64,000 nucleotides of DNA, from assembly GCA_030280995.1 (NCBI GenBank), contig JASXTE010000011.1, forward strand, positions 5,737,501 to 5,801,500, given 5' to 3'. The notes beneath the pieces were generated by a model, which was not told the origin of the DNA, made no database searches, and worked only from the letters and a program-made list of their open reading frames with translations. Of this stretch, positions 44,961 through 55,845 are shown piece after piece; position 1 is the first letter of the stretch; each line of letters begins with the position of its first letter. The stretch is from Hemileia vastatrix (taxonomy: Eukaryota > Basidiomycota > Pucciniomycetes > Pucciniales > Zaghouaniaceae). Made by a program: the position numbers and the translations under genes.

Positions 44961-46692
44961 TGTCAGCCTGGATATACCCAGGACTGAGTAAAAAGGACTT
45001 ATAAATTATGTTAAATACATATACTATACATGGGAACAATAAATAAAAGTACACAAGTTGTATACATAAGTAAAAATTATGATAAAATACAATATATGCC
45101 ATTATAACACCTTATATACACACATATATCTACCTTTTATAATTCTTATGTACTTAATTTTAGGTTGGAATATGTTAGTTTAATCTTAAGAACCTTAAAT
45201 ATAAGGCCACATAATTATTAAGTAGACTGAAAGCTTTTGTTTTCATTGTTTTATGTGAAAACCAAGAAATGCACTTTAAATCACTTAAAATTTGACTATA
45301 TGCACTATAAATTTAATAATATTAAAAATGTGCTTTGAAAGATCAATCTTTCTTAGTTAAAACTATTGGTTAGGCTACTCAAACGCATAAAAATAACACT
45401 TTTCAAATTTGGTGTTTTTTATGCCAGAAATGGCTTCAGTGTACTGACCACATACTGCCTTCATTTTCCCTATTTGAATAGCTTCATTTTTAGCAAAGTT
45501 AGATTTTTCACACTATAATTACCCCACATTCTATGCCCACTGTGGGGAAACACACTAAAATGGGCTACAGGCGCTTATTTAGTGTCCTAATTCAATTATA
45601 AGTGCATTGACCTTATTATATGCACTAATCTCATTAATAACCTCAAGCTTTGTGCCTTAAATTCAATACCACACTTAAATTTGCCTTAATTAGGCAAGGA
45701 TTTACTTGTTCAAGTGTCTTTCAAAGACTACATGTAGTTATCCCACATCTTGTGCCCTTTTTTGGGTTTTTAAGTGGTTTCTCAGTCAATATTGGTTATT
45801 TTTGAATGGAGATTTCACGTATTTTATTGTCATAATTAGCTCCTTCATTTTTAATTCTATTCCCCCTTAATATTGTGTAATATTTAGTCTTATTATTTCC
45901 CTTTTAAGTTTTTTATTTTAAGGTATTACATGCATACACTTCTTTTTTTGCTTACTCTTTATTTTTGATGGATTATCTCTATTACTACAGAATTTTGGCA
46001 GGTGATATCATTCTAATTATGTTACTGGTCACTCTTTATGTTTTTGAACAGGTGTAATAGCTGGAATGAGGCATCATTAGCCATGTATAGAGCTAGTAAA
46101 TCAAGGGGTTCATTGGAAGAATTATTGGGTATAAAAGGAGGGGGCTTTGGTCTTGTTTTCTACATTCTTTATCATTACAATCAAATATATAACCAATACA
46201 ATTACAATAAATATCAATAGTACTTATAAAGTCTTTTAATAGTATCTGAATTATTAGGGGGTATCAAAGTTTGAAATCTTCCGTTTCAAAATACCTCATT
46301 TTCCCACCAAATTAACCATGACCATTTTTTAAAATATGACATATTGTGCCCCAAAAACACCCTTTTATTGAGAGTTAATGTCAAGTTTGTGCCTTTCTTT
46401 TTATTTTGTGAAATGCCTTTTGAATAGTTACAAATTTCTAAATTTGATACCCCCTATTACATTTATTTTTCTAGAAACTATAGGAATGTAAGCCATGTAT
46501 AATTAGTGAGATTTCTTAAGAATGTAAGCCATGTATAATTAGTGAGATTTAAATTACTGACACCCTTATATTGAGTTATATTTTAATACTATTTGGATTC
46601 ATACTAAAGTATTCATAAAGGACCATTAAAATCTTTTAGACAACTGACTATTCAAGCTATTTCACGTCTCTGTACTTGATCTCAGCCTGACA
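44961..46692 (+). repeat. 3' LTR of gypsy D (with MITE and short duplication)
   Basis: It runs from TGTCAGCCTGGATATACCC to GATCTCAGCCTGACA. TATAAAAG is at 46130-46137. Relative to the 5' LTR it has gained a MITE (46257-46454 plus TSD) and a 36-bp tandem duplication (copies starting at 46484 and 46520, GAATGTAAGCCATGTATAAT). Confidence 0.9.
46257..46454 (-). mobile_element. MITE copy 4, in the 3' LTR of gypsy D
   Basis: 198 bp in the opposite orientation to the other three copies, flanked by TATTA (46252-46256, 46455-46459). The 5' LTR of the same element shows the unoccupied site, so the insertion and its 5-bp duplication post-date D. Confidence 0.92.
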
Positions 46693-46981
46693 GAATATGA
46701 GATTTATGCATACATATAAGCTTATGCATGTCTATAATTACTTAATATTACTTTAGAAAGGTATATTATGGCTATATTAGAACCTTAATAAGAATTTTAT
46801 GGTTATTCATAAGCTATTTAAACTTATTTAAGTCATTTAATAGTGTAATAAATATATATAAGCATAATAACCTTATATATAAGTATTATAACCATAAAAT
46901 TAACTTATAAGCTTATTTCAATTAAGTTTATCTTATTTTAAGCATAAGAAATACTCAGTCCTGGGGATATCTAGGCTGAAA
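46693..46981 (-). repeat. R repeat, segment 3
   Basis: It continues R after gypsy D (GAATATGAGATTTATG, as at ~13067) to its end ...CAGTCCTGGGGATATCTAGGCTGAAA. On the minus strand this end reads TTTCAGCCTAGATATCC, a mutated TGTCAGCC LTR start like those of D and D'. Confidence 0.65.
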
Positions 46982-47436
46982 GAACAAGGATTATTATAGA
47001 TGATGGATATCTTTCAACAGATATCTTGGTAGTGCCAAAAGATGGTGTTTGGGAGCCCAAGTATTTAAGATCTTCAATAATGGAGAAGAAGATAAAAGGT
47101 GCTCATGAGGATAAGAATTTATATAAAATAATTGAAGAAATTAGGTTCTCTTCTTAAGGAAAGGGCCAAAAATTACATTAGGGGCTGTAATTTAAAGCAT
47201 TTTTACCTCCCAGGAAGAGAAGAATCTCATAAGAAACAAGTAAGTCCAAGAAGAGATACACAAACTGGGACTTCATAGATGTAAGGAGTATACTACTATA
47301 GAATGTATTGTTCTGGGACTATTTTATTTCTTTGAATAAGGATGCAGTTTTTTTCTTATTAAAAGAAATAAAAAGGAATGATACAGGAGTTACATTGACT
47401 AATGTGAGGAAATAATTGTGTTTAGGGAGTCAGAAA
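46982..47436 (+). pseudogene. Continuation of the oldest retroelement remnant
   Basis: Once R is removed this abuts the relic ending at 4903. It opens with a good + strand segment (RTRIIIDDGYLSTDILVV, then VPKDGVWEPKYLRSS and a Lys-rich helix to about 47150), then stops. Another open stretch (WDYFISLNKDAVFFLLKEIK) follows near 47310-47380. I do not recognise the domain. It is cut at 47436 by E47. Confidence 0.4.
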
Positions 47437-47456
47437 CTCCACACAATATTTGGGGG

Positions 47457-47474
47457 GGACTTTCTAGAAAGTCC
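47457..47474. other. Variant subterminal palindrome of E47
   Basis: GGACTTTCTAGAAAGTCC, still a perfect 18-bp palindrome, although two positions differ from GGACTTGCTAGCAAGTCC. The two changes are paired (G to T on one arm, C to A on the other). Confidence 0.85.
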
Positions 47475-47939
47475 TCAACTTGAAGTCAGATGGAACTCAA
47501 AATGAACTAAGATGGGACTAAGATGGAACTCAGAATGAACTCTTCATGATTGATAGATGAATATATACTGAAATCATGGTGAAAATTAAATGAAAGCTGG
47601 ATAGAAATAAGTACACTAAAAATTTATGAATCTGCTTAATCCACATTATTCCCAAATAAAACATATTTGGATTGTTTTTTTTAGTTCTATCTTTGAAAAA
47701 AAGACATAAAATTGATTTTTTTTCATATTCATTATTTTTGATTTTTTGAATAATTTAAGAAGAAAATTTGTAACAATTATCATTATCAACAAGCTTCATT
47801 TTTATAGCACATATGTGTTGTTTAAAAGCTTTAAAAATTCATTTTATCAGTAAAAATATATAAGGTGAACTTTTGTATTATCTAATATATAAATTTTAAG
47901 ATTATACAAAATTATTTCTTAAATTCAAATGAATTACAT

Positions 47940-48743
47940 TGTCAGCCAGGCTACTAGACTTATCCAGTAAAATAATTAATTATCTTACTGAGATGAAGCC
48001 TCGCCTTTTAAATCCTTATTAATAATTAATTATTTATTGCTTACTTATGTATTACTTACAATTAACTAGCTAAGTACATTAAGTAATTTTAATAATTAAT
48101 AAAAATAAATATCCAATACATTTTTACTCCCTAACACCATGCTCAATAATAAAGATGAGAGGGAATAAAAATAAGTATGAAAATATATAAAAATATATAA
48201 AAAAAGATTTTTCAAGTTCCTTTATTAAGAAATTTAGATTTTTGTTGAATCAACATTTTAAATCAAATTTATTTTACTTAATGTGATGGTCCAAGGGAAC
48301 TCAAGTTTTATTTCAAATAAAAGTGATACCTTTATTTACGCAACATTTAGTATATCTTTTATTATTTTACATACTCTCTTTATTTAGTTTTTTTTTCTCA
48401 CACCCTTGTATTAGGTGGTGTTAACTCTGTGTCTTTATTTCTCACATTTTTGCCTATAAAAGGCCCTCTCTTTTTGTACTTTTCAAGCCATTCCTTACTT
48501 ACTAACATCTTTTATTATATATTATTTAAAATCTTTTATTACTATATTTTATCATATTAGTAGTTACAATCACGTAATTCTAATCTTTAAATTATAATAA
48601 TATCTTAAACACCTCTTTTTAGTTGAGTAAAACCAATCAAAGATTATAAAAAATATGTACCAATTTGTTGAGAGCCCTTTAAAACCATCCAAATCCTTGT
48701 AGGACCTTGAGTTTTATCTTCTAGACCAAGAGAACCACCGGCA
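47940..48743 (+). repeat. 5' LTR of gypsy C
   Basis: 804 bp, TGTCAGCCAGGCTACTAGAC to AGAGAACCACCGGCA. TATAAAAG is at 48455-48462 in TTTGCCTATAAAAGGCCC. Confidence 0.92.
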
Positions 48744-48949
48744 GTTGGGGGCCCTTCCAAATAGTCAACGGCACATTGTTATCTTGAGGGCGGAGACCGT
48801 GGGACCATCTCCATTGAGGTACCTATAAGGACGAGTGGACGACAAAAACCATAAACGTCATCAATCACATGACTTATTTTTTTGCCACAAACAGGATTCG
48901 AACCGCGCTACAAAACTTAGGCTTATATATTGACTATAGTCATTTTCAT
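48744..48949 (+). promoter_or_regulatory. Primer site and leader start of gypsy C
   Basis: GTTGGGGGCCCTTCC follows the LTR as the probable primer-binding site. The next 150 bases are comparatively GC-rich and contain GGATTCGAACC (48894-48904), tRNA T-arm-like on the minus strand but without a cloverleaf around it. The leader is cut at TTCAT (48945-48949) by D' and resumes after the second TTCAT, at 52729. Confidence 0.55.
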
Positions 48950-50450
48950 TGTCAGGCTAAAGGTCAAGTACAAGGACGTGAACTAGCTTGAATAGTCAGT
49001 TGTCTAGAAGATTTTAATGTTCCTATATGAATACTGTAGTTTTAATCCACTAAGTTGTAAAATATAATCAAATATAAAGGTCTCAGTAATATAATTCTCA
49101 CTATTCTTATATATGGCTTACAATCTTTGTAGTTAGTAGAAAAATAGATTATATAATTCAGATACTATTCAAAAGTCTTATAAAAGTACTAATTGATATG
49201 TATTGTAATTGATTTGGTTATATTGGTTAAATTGTAATGATAAAGAATGTAGAAACAAGACCCAAAAAACCTCCTCCTTTTATACACACTGAGTTCCCCA
49301 ATAAATCCCTTGATATACCATCCAATACACAGTTAATGACGCCTCAAAACAACTAATAGACCTGCCCATCAACATCCCTAGTGACCCATGACATAATTAG
49401 ACAAGTAACAACCGCCAAAATACTGTAATAATAAGGGAAATCCATCAAAATTAAAGAAAAAGACAAAAAGAGAGTATATGCGTATAAAACAATAATATAA
49501 AAGACTAAAGGAGACTTTTTAAGGTTAATAATAGCTTAATAATAAGGGGGATTTACTGTAGAAATAATGGGGCTAATCCTGACATTATACTACATGAAAT
49601 TCCCATTCAAAAATAACCAAAATTGACTGAGAAACCACCCAAAAACTTTAAAAAGAGCGTGAGATGTGGGGTAACTACATGCAGTTCTTGGCAGGCGCTT
49701 GCACAGGTATATCCTTGACTAAAATTAGGCAAATTTAAGCGTGGTGATGAAATAAAGTGCCAAGAGTGAGGTTATTAATGAAATTAGTGCATATAAACAA
49801 GGTCAATGCATTATTAATTAAGCTAGGACACTAAATAAGCGCCTGTCGCCTATTTTAGTGTGTTTCCCCACAGTGGGCCTAGAATGTGGGGTAATTATAG
49901 TGTGACAAAGCTAACTTTTCTAAAAATGAAGCTATTCACACGGGAAAAAAGCAGGCAGTATGTGGCCAGTACACAGAAGCCATTTCTGGCATAAAAACAC
50001 CAAATTTGAAAAGTGTTATTTTTATGCATTTAAATAGCCAAATCAATAGTTCTAAATGAGCCCAATTGATCTGTCAAAGCGCAATTTTGATATTCTCAAT
50101 TTTATAGTGCATATAGTCAACTTTTAAGTGAAATAAAGCGCATTTCTTGTATTTTGCATAAAACAATGAATATAACAGCTTTAAGTGTACTTAAAAATTA
50201 TGTAGCCTTATACTTAAGGTTCTTAAGATTACCCTAACATATTCCAACTTAATATTAAGTACATAAGACCTATAAAAGGTGGATATATGCGTGTATATAA
50301 GTTGTTATAATGGCATTTTTTGTGTATTATCATAATTTTACTTATGTATACTATTTGTGTACTCTTATTTATTGTTCCCATGTATAGTTCATGTGTTTAA
50401 CATAGCTTATAATCACTTTTTACTCAGTCCTGGAGATATACAGGCTGACA
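48950..50450 (-). repeat. 3' LTR of D'
   Basis: On the minus strand it runs from TGTCAGCCTGTATATCTCC (50450) to ...GTACTTGACCTTTAGCCTGACA (48950; last residues given in part), 1501 bp. A TATA-like TATAAAAGGAGG is near 49273-49284 on the minus strand. Confidence 0.9.
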
Positions 50451-50629
50451 CTCCCCCACCCAAAAAAAACAATAAAAAAATGATAAGTTATACATTTTAT
50501 TTTATTAATTTGTAATTTTTAGGTATTCAGAATAATTCTGTAGCATTAAAGATTAAACTTTAAAGAAATAAAACATAATAAAATATTATGAGTACTGGTT
50601 TTTAACCCCTCATCTGGTTGAACAGAAAT

Positions 50630-51630
50630 TTATTTCTGTTTAAATTTTTTAAGAAGGGTGGATAAATTAGAAATTTCTTTTTCAGGTATCCATTTATCAA
50701 ATTCATTTGATTTCCCTTTAAATCTTAGTAAATACTCAGTTCCTTTTTCTTTAGTAAGGATTCTTTTCTTGAGTATTTTTTCAATCTCTGCTTTTTCCAC
50801 AATTTCTTCAGGTTGCTTTTTAGGCCTTCCCCTTCTTTTTGGAAATAAGTCAGAATCATTTGCATGGTAAGGTTTTAATAATGAGATAGGGAAAACTGGA
50901 TGTTTCCTATCATATGGAGCATATAATATGACTTCCACTGCATTATTCCCAACCATTTTACTTACTACAAAAGGTCCTACAAAGGGATCCTTTAATTTAA
51001 CATTACCTTGTAAGTTAAAATGTAGTGTTGATATGAGGACTTCATCTCCCTTTTTGAATTCAAATTCTTTATGAGATTTGTCCCACCTTTTCTTTTCATA
51101 TTCAAATGCTTTTTGGATGCATTCTTCTGCATGCTTTCTACACATTTTTTGCATATGAATAAAGGATTTAGTGCCAGGGTGTATATCCAACCTTGGTAAT
51201 TTATTTAAATGATTTACTGGGGTATTTGGTACGTATCCCAGCCAGAGTTCAAATGGTTTCTTCTCTGTTACAGAATGAGTTGTGCTGTTATAAGCAAATT
51301 CAAGGCCAGGAATTAATGTTACCCAGTCATGTGTGAATTTCTCATTGTCTTTGTATTCTAATCCAAAGGCACAATATCTTCTGATCATGTCTTCTAGAGT
51401 TTGTATCATCCTCTCAGCCAGCCCATCAGTTTGTGGATGGTGTGCTGTAGACAATTTCAATTGACAACTTGATACTTCCATCAAAGATGTCCCAAACTCT
51501 GAAGTTAGTTTAGGGTCTCTGACAGAGATTATGGTTTGGGGAACCCAGCAGTATTCATCATTTTAGTCCACCATAGTAATGCCAAGTCTTTTTCAGATAC
51601 CTCTTTATGGGTAGGGATAAATTTACACAT
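50630..51630 (-). pseudogene. Truncated integrase C-terminus with chromodomain of D'
   Basis: The main open part (51484-50630, 284 codons) begins inside the integrase core (STAHHPQTDGLAERMIQTLE with the catalytic Glu) and continues through FELWLGYVPNTP and the GPF module (DPFVGPFVVSKMVGNNAVEV). An AT-hook-like KRRGRPKK and the chromodomain (TEYLLRFKGKSNEFDKWIP) follow. Upstream, 51630-51485 holds the preceding core (CKFIPTHKEVSEKDLALLWW, SDRDPKLTSEF with one frameshift or substitution). There is no RT or protease, so it cannot act alone. The C-terminus itself is intact and better preserved than in D. Confidence 0.9.
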
Positions 51631-52723
51631 GACCTGCCCATCAACATCCCTAGTGACCCATGACATAATTAGACAAGTAACAACCGCCAAAATACTGTAA
51701 TAATAAGGGAAATCCATCAAAATTAAAGAAAAAGACAAAAAGAGAGTATATGCGTATAAAACAATAATATAAAAGACTAAAGGAGACTTTTTAAGGTTAA
51801 TAATAGCTTAATAATAAGGGGGATTTACTGTAGAAATAATGGGGCTAATCCTGACATTATACTACATGAAATTCCCATTCAAAAATAACCAAAATTGACT
51901 GAGAAACCACCCAAAAACTTTAAAAAGAGCGTGAGATGTGGGGTAACTACATGCAGTTCTTGGCAGGCGCTTGCACGGGTATATCCTTGACTAAAATTAG
52001 GCAAATTTAAGCGTGGTGATGAAATAAAGTGCCAAGAGTGAGGTTATTAATGAAATTAGTGCATATAAACAAGGTCAATGCATTATTAATTAAGCTAGGA
52101 CACTAAATAAGCGCCTGTTGCCTATTTTAGTGTCTTTCCCCACAGTGGGCATAGAATGTGGGGTAATTATAGTGTGAACAAGCTAACTTTGCTAAAAATG
52201 AAGCTATTCACACGGGAAAAAAGCAGGCAGTATGTGGCCAGTACACAGAAGCCATTTCTGGCATAAAAAACACCAAATTTGAAAAGTGTTATTTTTATGC
52301 ATTTAAATAGCCAAATCAATAGTTCTAAATGAGCCCAATTGATCTGTCAAAGCGCAATTTTGATATTCTCAATTTTATAGCGCATATATTCAACTTTTAA
52401 GTGAAATAAAGCGCATTTCTTGTATTTTGCATAAAACAATGAATATAACAGCTTTAAGTGTACTTAAAAATTATGTAGCCTTATACTTAAGGTTCTTAAG
52501 ATTACCCTAACATATTCCAACTTAATATTAAGTACATAAGACCTATAAAAGGTGGATATATGCGTGTATATAAGGTGTTATAATGGCATTTTTTGTGTAT
52601 TATCATAATTTTACTTATGTATACTATTTGTGTACTCTTATTTATTGTTCCCATGTATAGTTCATGTGTTTAACATAACTTATAATCACTTTTTACTCAG
52701 TCCTGGAGATATACAGGCTGACA
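51631..52723 (-). repeat. Partial 5' LTR of D'
   Basis: Nearly identical to 49358-50450; about 410 bp at the downstream (U5) side are missing. The outer end TGTCAGCCTGTATATC (52723) is intact. Confidence 0.9.
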
Positions 52724-52728
52724 TTCAT

Positions 52729-53358
52729 GGTAATTATATTGATTACTATTCGTGGGTCACTTTGCACTCTCCATACTCTACATATTTCCTTATACTCAGC
52801 GCTCTGTAAGTGGCATTTATTTGCTCATTTTACAGGGGGAGGTGTCTGGTAAATTGGAACAAATTTTTTATTTTTTCCTAGTTGACAAAGATAGAGCAAT
52901 TGTGTTCTTAGTCCTAGAAGTAATAAATTTGTTTTCTAAATTTATTATATTATATTTTTCAGTTGACTTTGTCCTGATAAATTAAATTTTATGGTTCCAG
53001 TTGAAAAATTGTCCTGACAATAAAATTTTAATAATTAATAAAAAAATAAATTATATTAAATTATTTCAGTTGACATTAAGTCCTGGCAATTAAATATCTT
53101 TCAGTTGATTTAAATCCTGATAATTATCATAAATTAATTTGTTAATTAAAATTTAATTTTACTTCTTCAGTTGATTTCTTTTAATCCTAGTTATAAGATT
53201 ATTTTGAATTAATAAATAACTGATTATTATTTTCAGTAGATTTTTGTCCTGAAGAATTTTATATTCTTTTTATTATTATTTTTCTTTTAAATAAAAGTAA
53301 AAATAAAACTAATTCATCTTATTTTTTCTTTCCCTCACTTCAGGTTAAATTTAAAAAA
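52729..53358 (+). promoter_or_regulatory. Leader of gypsy C with repeated TTGAC/TCCTG motif
   Basis: At least seven units of the type CAGTTGAY-N4-8-TCCTGAYAAT occur at about 52879, 52959, 52998, 53066, 53101, 53168 and 53231, separated by AU-rich spacers. Related units are in the leaders of A and B. A GTAAGT is at 52807-52812, and CCCTCACTTCAG (53333-53344) ends 15 bases before the gag ATG, so a leader intron is possible. The repeats could be RNA structures for packaging or translation; this is inference. Confidence 0.45.
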
Positions 53359-55845
53359 ATGACTGATCAAGGTGTTTCTGCTGCATGTGAAGAGGAATTG
53401 AATCTGATTGATTATGATGAGGCTACTGCTGTGAGTTCTCCTTTAACTACAAAATTGGCTCAAATTGAAAAGTCATTGAACCAATCAGGATGTGGAAATG
53501 GAGGAAGTGGAGATTCTGGTGGAAACAAATTCCCAGGAACAAAAGCCTTCAACCAACCCCCCAGAAGGACTTCCCAAAGGCTTCAAAATAAAAAAAATGC
53601 CTTTACCTCAGCAAGCAAAGAATCTCTCCACCCACATAAAGGAACTGAGGACAGAGAACTTAAGACTGAGTGCAAGAATAGACTCACCAGAAGAAAATAT
53701 AAGATGCCTTTCTTCAAGAGAAGAGGAGACCACCTCCCCCCAGGGATCTTCCACAATTGGCTCCCCAGAAACCAGAAAAAGTAGAAGTGTCAATGTGGCA
53801 GTGGGATTATCTGTCTCAACAGCAGCAGCCTCAGATACCTCAGTCAGGTCCGTCAAGATCCAGTCAATTCAACCCAACACATCCTCACCCTTATCAAGGA
53901 GGCAGAAAAAGAAAAGGAAATATTCAGATCATGCCCAAGCCTTGGTAGGTCCCTCTATTGAATCTCAAGTACCATTTCTTGTTACTGATCCAGTTCCTTC
54001 AGGTAATTCTAGCAGAGGGGATAAAACTATGAGACCAATGGAGGTTGATAAGAGTAGACAAATCACTCAATTTTCTAATGTATCTAATCATTTAGTTTTA
54101 ATTGCTACTTCAATGATAAATCCTGATATGGCTATTATTGATGAAACACTTGAGCCTGAGTTTTATGAGAATCTGGAAAGTTACTCTTTTTCTTTATTGA
54201 GAAACACTCCAGATGTAGCAAAAATTAATGATGAATATTTGAGAGATATTATTGCTAAAAAAATAATATCATGAACAACATGCAATTAACTCAGAAATAT
54301 AATAGTTTGTTAACTGAACAGGGTTATCAAGCATTAAGAAGTGAGTTACAGAGAGTTTCTGATGATTTGTTTCATTACAAAGCAACTCATGAAAAGAAAG
54401 TTGCTTTATGGCAAAAGATCTAAAATGATTTGTCTAAACTGCAAGATACTTTGTCTGCCTGTTTCCAGGAGCTAGAGGTAGATAAGATGAACCTGAAAAG
54501 ATTGAGTGATCATTATTTATCTTTTCAAAAAAAAACCCAGTTATCTTTTGCAACAATCAATGATAGTTTATCTAGTCTTCCAAGAGTGAAAACCAGACTA
54601 ACAACCATTGAGGAGAAATTGAACTCATTCTTTAATGATCAAAAATATTCTGAAATTTCTTTGAAGGAACATATGGTACAGGATGCTCCAAGTTTACCTG
54701 TTGCTAGTTCATCTAAAGTAAAATTAGATTCAGAAATGCCTGTTGATACCACTGAGTTTCCATCAAAAATTGATGATGCACCAGGATCTTCAACAGAAGG
54801 ATTAAACAATGAGATTACTGCACAATTGGAGAAGTTACAGCTGCTTCTTACTCAGAAACAAGCTAAAACTAAGGAGACTCCTTCAAATCAAAAGAATTGG
54901 CCAAAACTTGACCAGTATCCAACATTTGATGGTGATTCTTCTTCTGATTGGCAGCAATTCATTTGAAGAATTTATAACTTAAAAATTCTTACAACCTCCT
55001 AGATGAGGAAATTTTGTCTAAGTTAATTTATTTTTTTACCAATGTAGCCCTAATGTGGTATGAATCTGTTCTCCTGGATAGGAATGACTACTCATGGGAA
55101 GTTTGGAAAAAATTGATTAAAGCACAATTTGGTGGCTCCAAGTTTAGGATGGCTCAACAAAGGCAGTATGAGGAAACTAGATATAGCTCTTCAACTGATA
55201 AATCTATTGAGTTCTTAATGAAACTTGTAAAAATCTTGAGGGCAATGGACCCAAATATGGAGTTTGAGTTATGGAAGGACAGGATCCTTTATAAATTACC
55301 AATGTCTTTGAGAGACTTGATAGTGGCTAGGACTGAGTTCTCCAGAGAACATTCTTCTTTCATTAATACTTGTAATGAGATCCTTCTCAACAACAAGTAT
55401 TATGCCAAAAGATTCACTCCTAGAACCCCTTTGGAGAAATCCTCCACTTACCAACAGAAACCTGTGGAAAAAGTTGGTAAACCTTCTGCCCCTGTTGCAC
55501 CTAAAATGTATGCAACAAACACTTTCTTCAAGTGTAACAAGCCTTGGCAGAAAGGCCATGTCTGTGAAAAGAAGATAAATCTTGTTGAACAAACTGAGGA
55601 GCATGCTGATGACACAATAGCACTGGATGATACTTCAAGTGATTGTGCCAGCAATATTTCATATGAATCTCAACAAGAAATCTTGTTGCTGGAAGAAGAT
55701 ATTCATTATTTAAATACTATTGATATTGATAATAATGATTTATCTACAATTGAGGATGCTGAGATCATAAGGAACATTGAGGATAGCTCAATTGTTATTG
55801 CCCCTCTCAAAGCACCAGTCTTGATCATTGGAACCAGCATTGAAG
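53359..55845 (+). pseudogene. Broken gag of gypsy C
   Basis: It starts MTDQGVSAACEEELNLIDYD, comparable to the N-terminus of A, and reaches a stop at 53784. An indel near 53660-53750 moves the gag frame to the one open until 54274. Coiled-coil region at 54430-54966 (NQKNWPKLDQYPTFDGD near its end), capsid at 55014 onward (MWYESVLLDRNDYSWEVW), and a zinc knuckle with its first Cys changed to Phe (FKCNKPWQKGHVC, ~55530). Confidence 0.88.
53492..53948 (+). pseudogene. Overlapping frame of gypsy C (ovORF relative, one frameshift)
   Basis: The first part, in frame with 53492, reads PPEGLPKGFKIKKMPLPQQ and NLSTHIKELRTENL, nearly the same as in A. After the indel that also shifts gag, the frame starting at 53757 continues SMWQWDYLSQQQQ, GPSRSSQF, HPHPYQGGRKRKG and ends MPKPW-stop at 53948. 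Both parts align to the A frame, so one indel broke two overlapping frames. Confidence 0.55.

Larger units (their letters stand above)
36822..46692 (+). mobile_element. Gypsy D: decayed chromovirus of a second lineage
   Basis: LTRs at 36822-38309 and 44961-46692 (the latter with a MITE and a 36-bp duplication) and the TSD GAATA at 36817-36821 and 46693-46697 define it. The internal region has a leader, gag and pol in the usual order but with many stops and frameshifts. Its proteins are clearly related to, but more distant than, those of A, B, C and G. The LTR has its own sequence beyond the shared start TGTCAGCC-GG. Confidence 0.93.
48950..52723 (-). mobile_element. D': internally deleted D-family element
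   Basis: On the minus strand, a partial 5' LTR (52723 down to 51631) is joined directly to the middle of integrase, followed by the pol 3' end, a purine tract and a complete 3' LTR (50450-48950). The TSD TTCAT (48945-48949, 52724-52728) is perfect, so the outer ends are original. The rest of the 5' LTR, leader, gag, protease, RT, RNase H and the first part of integrase are gone. The junction is at about 51631, where ...TTTACACAT meets GACCTGCCCATC. The two LTRs differ at few positions over their shared length. Confidence 0.92.

Noticed and set aside
48894..48904. tRNA T-arm-like GGATTCGAACC in the C leader (related TTTCGAAC in A at ~21672)
   Set aside because: No acceptor stem, D-arm or anticodon arm can be built around it on either strand; it is part of the retroelement leader.
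51529..51738. 69-codon minus-strand frame
   Set aside because: Chimera across the D' deletion junction: LTR sequence joined to integrase.
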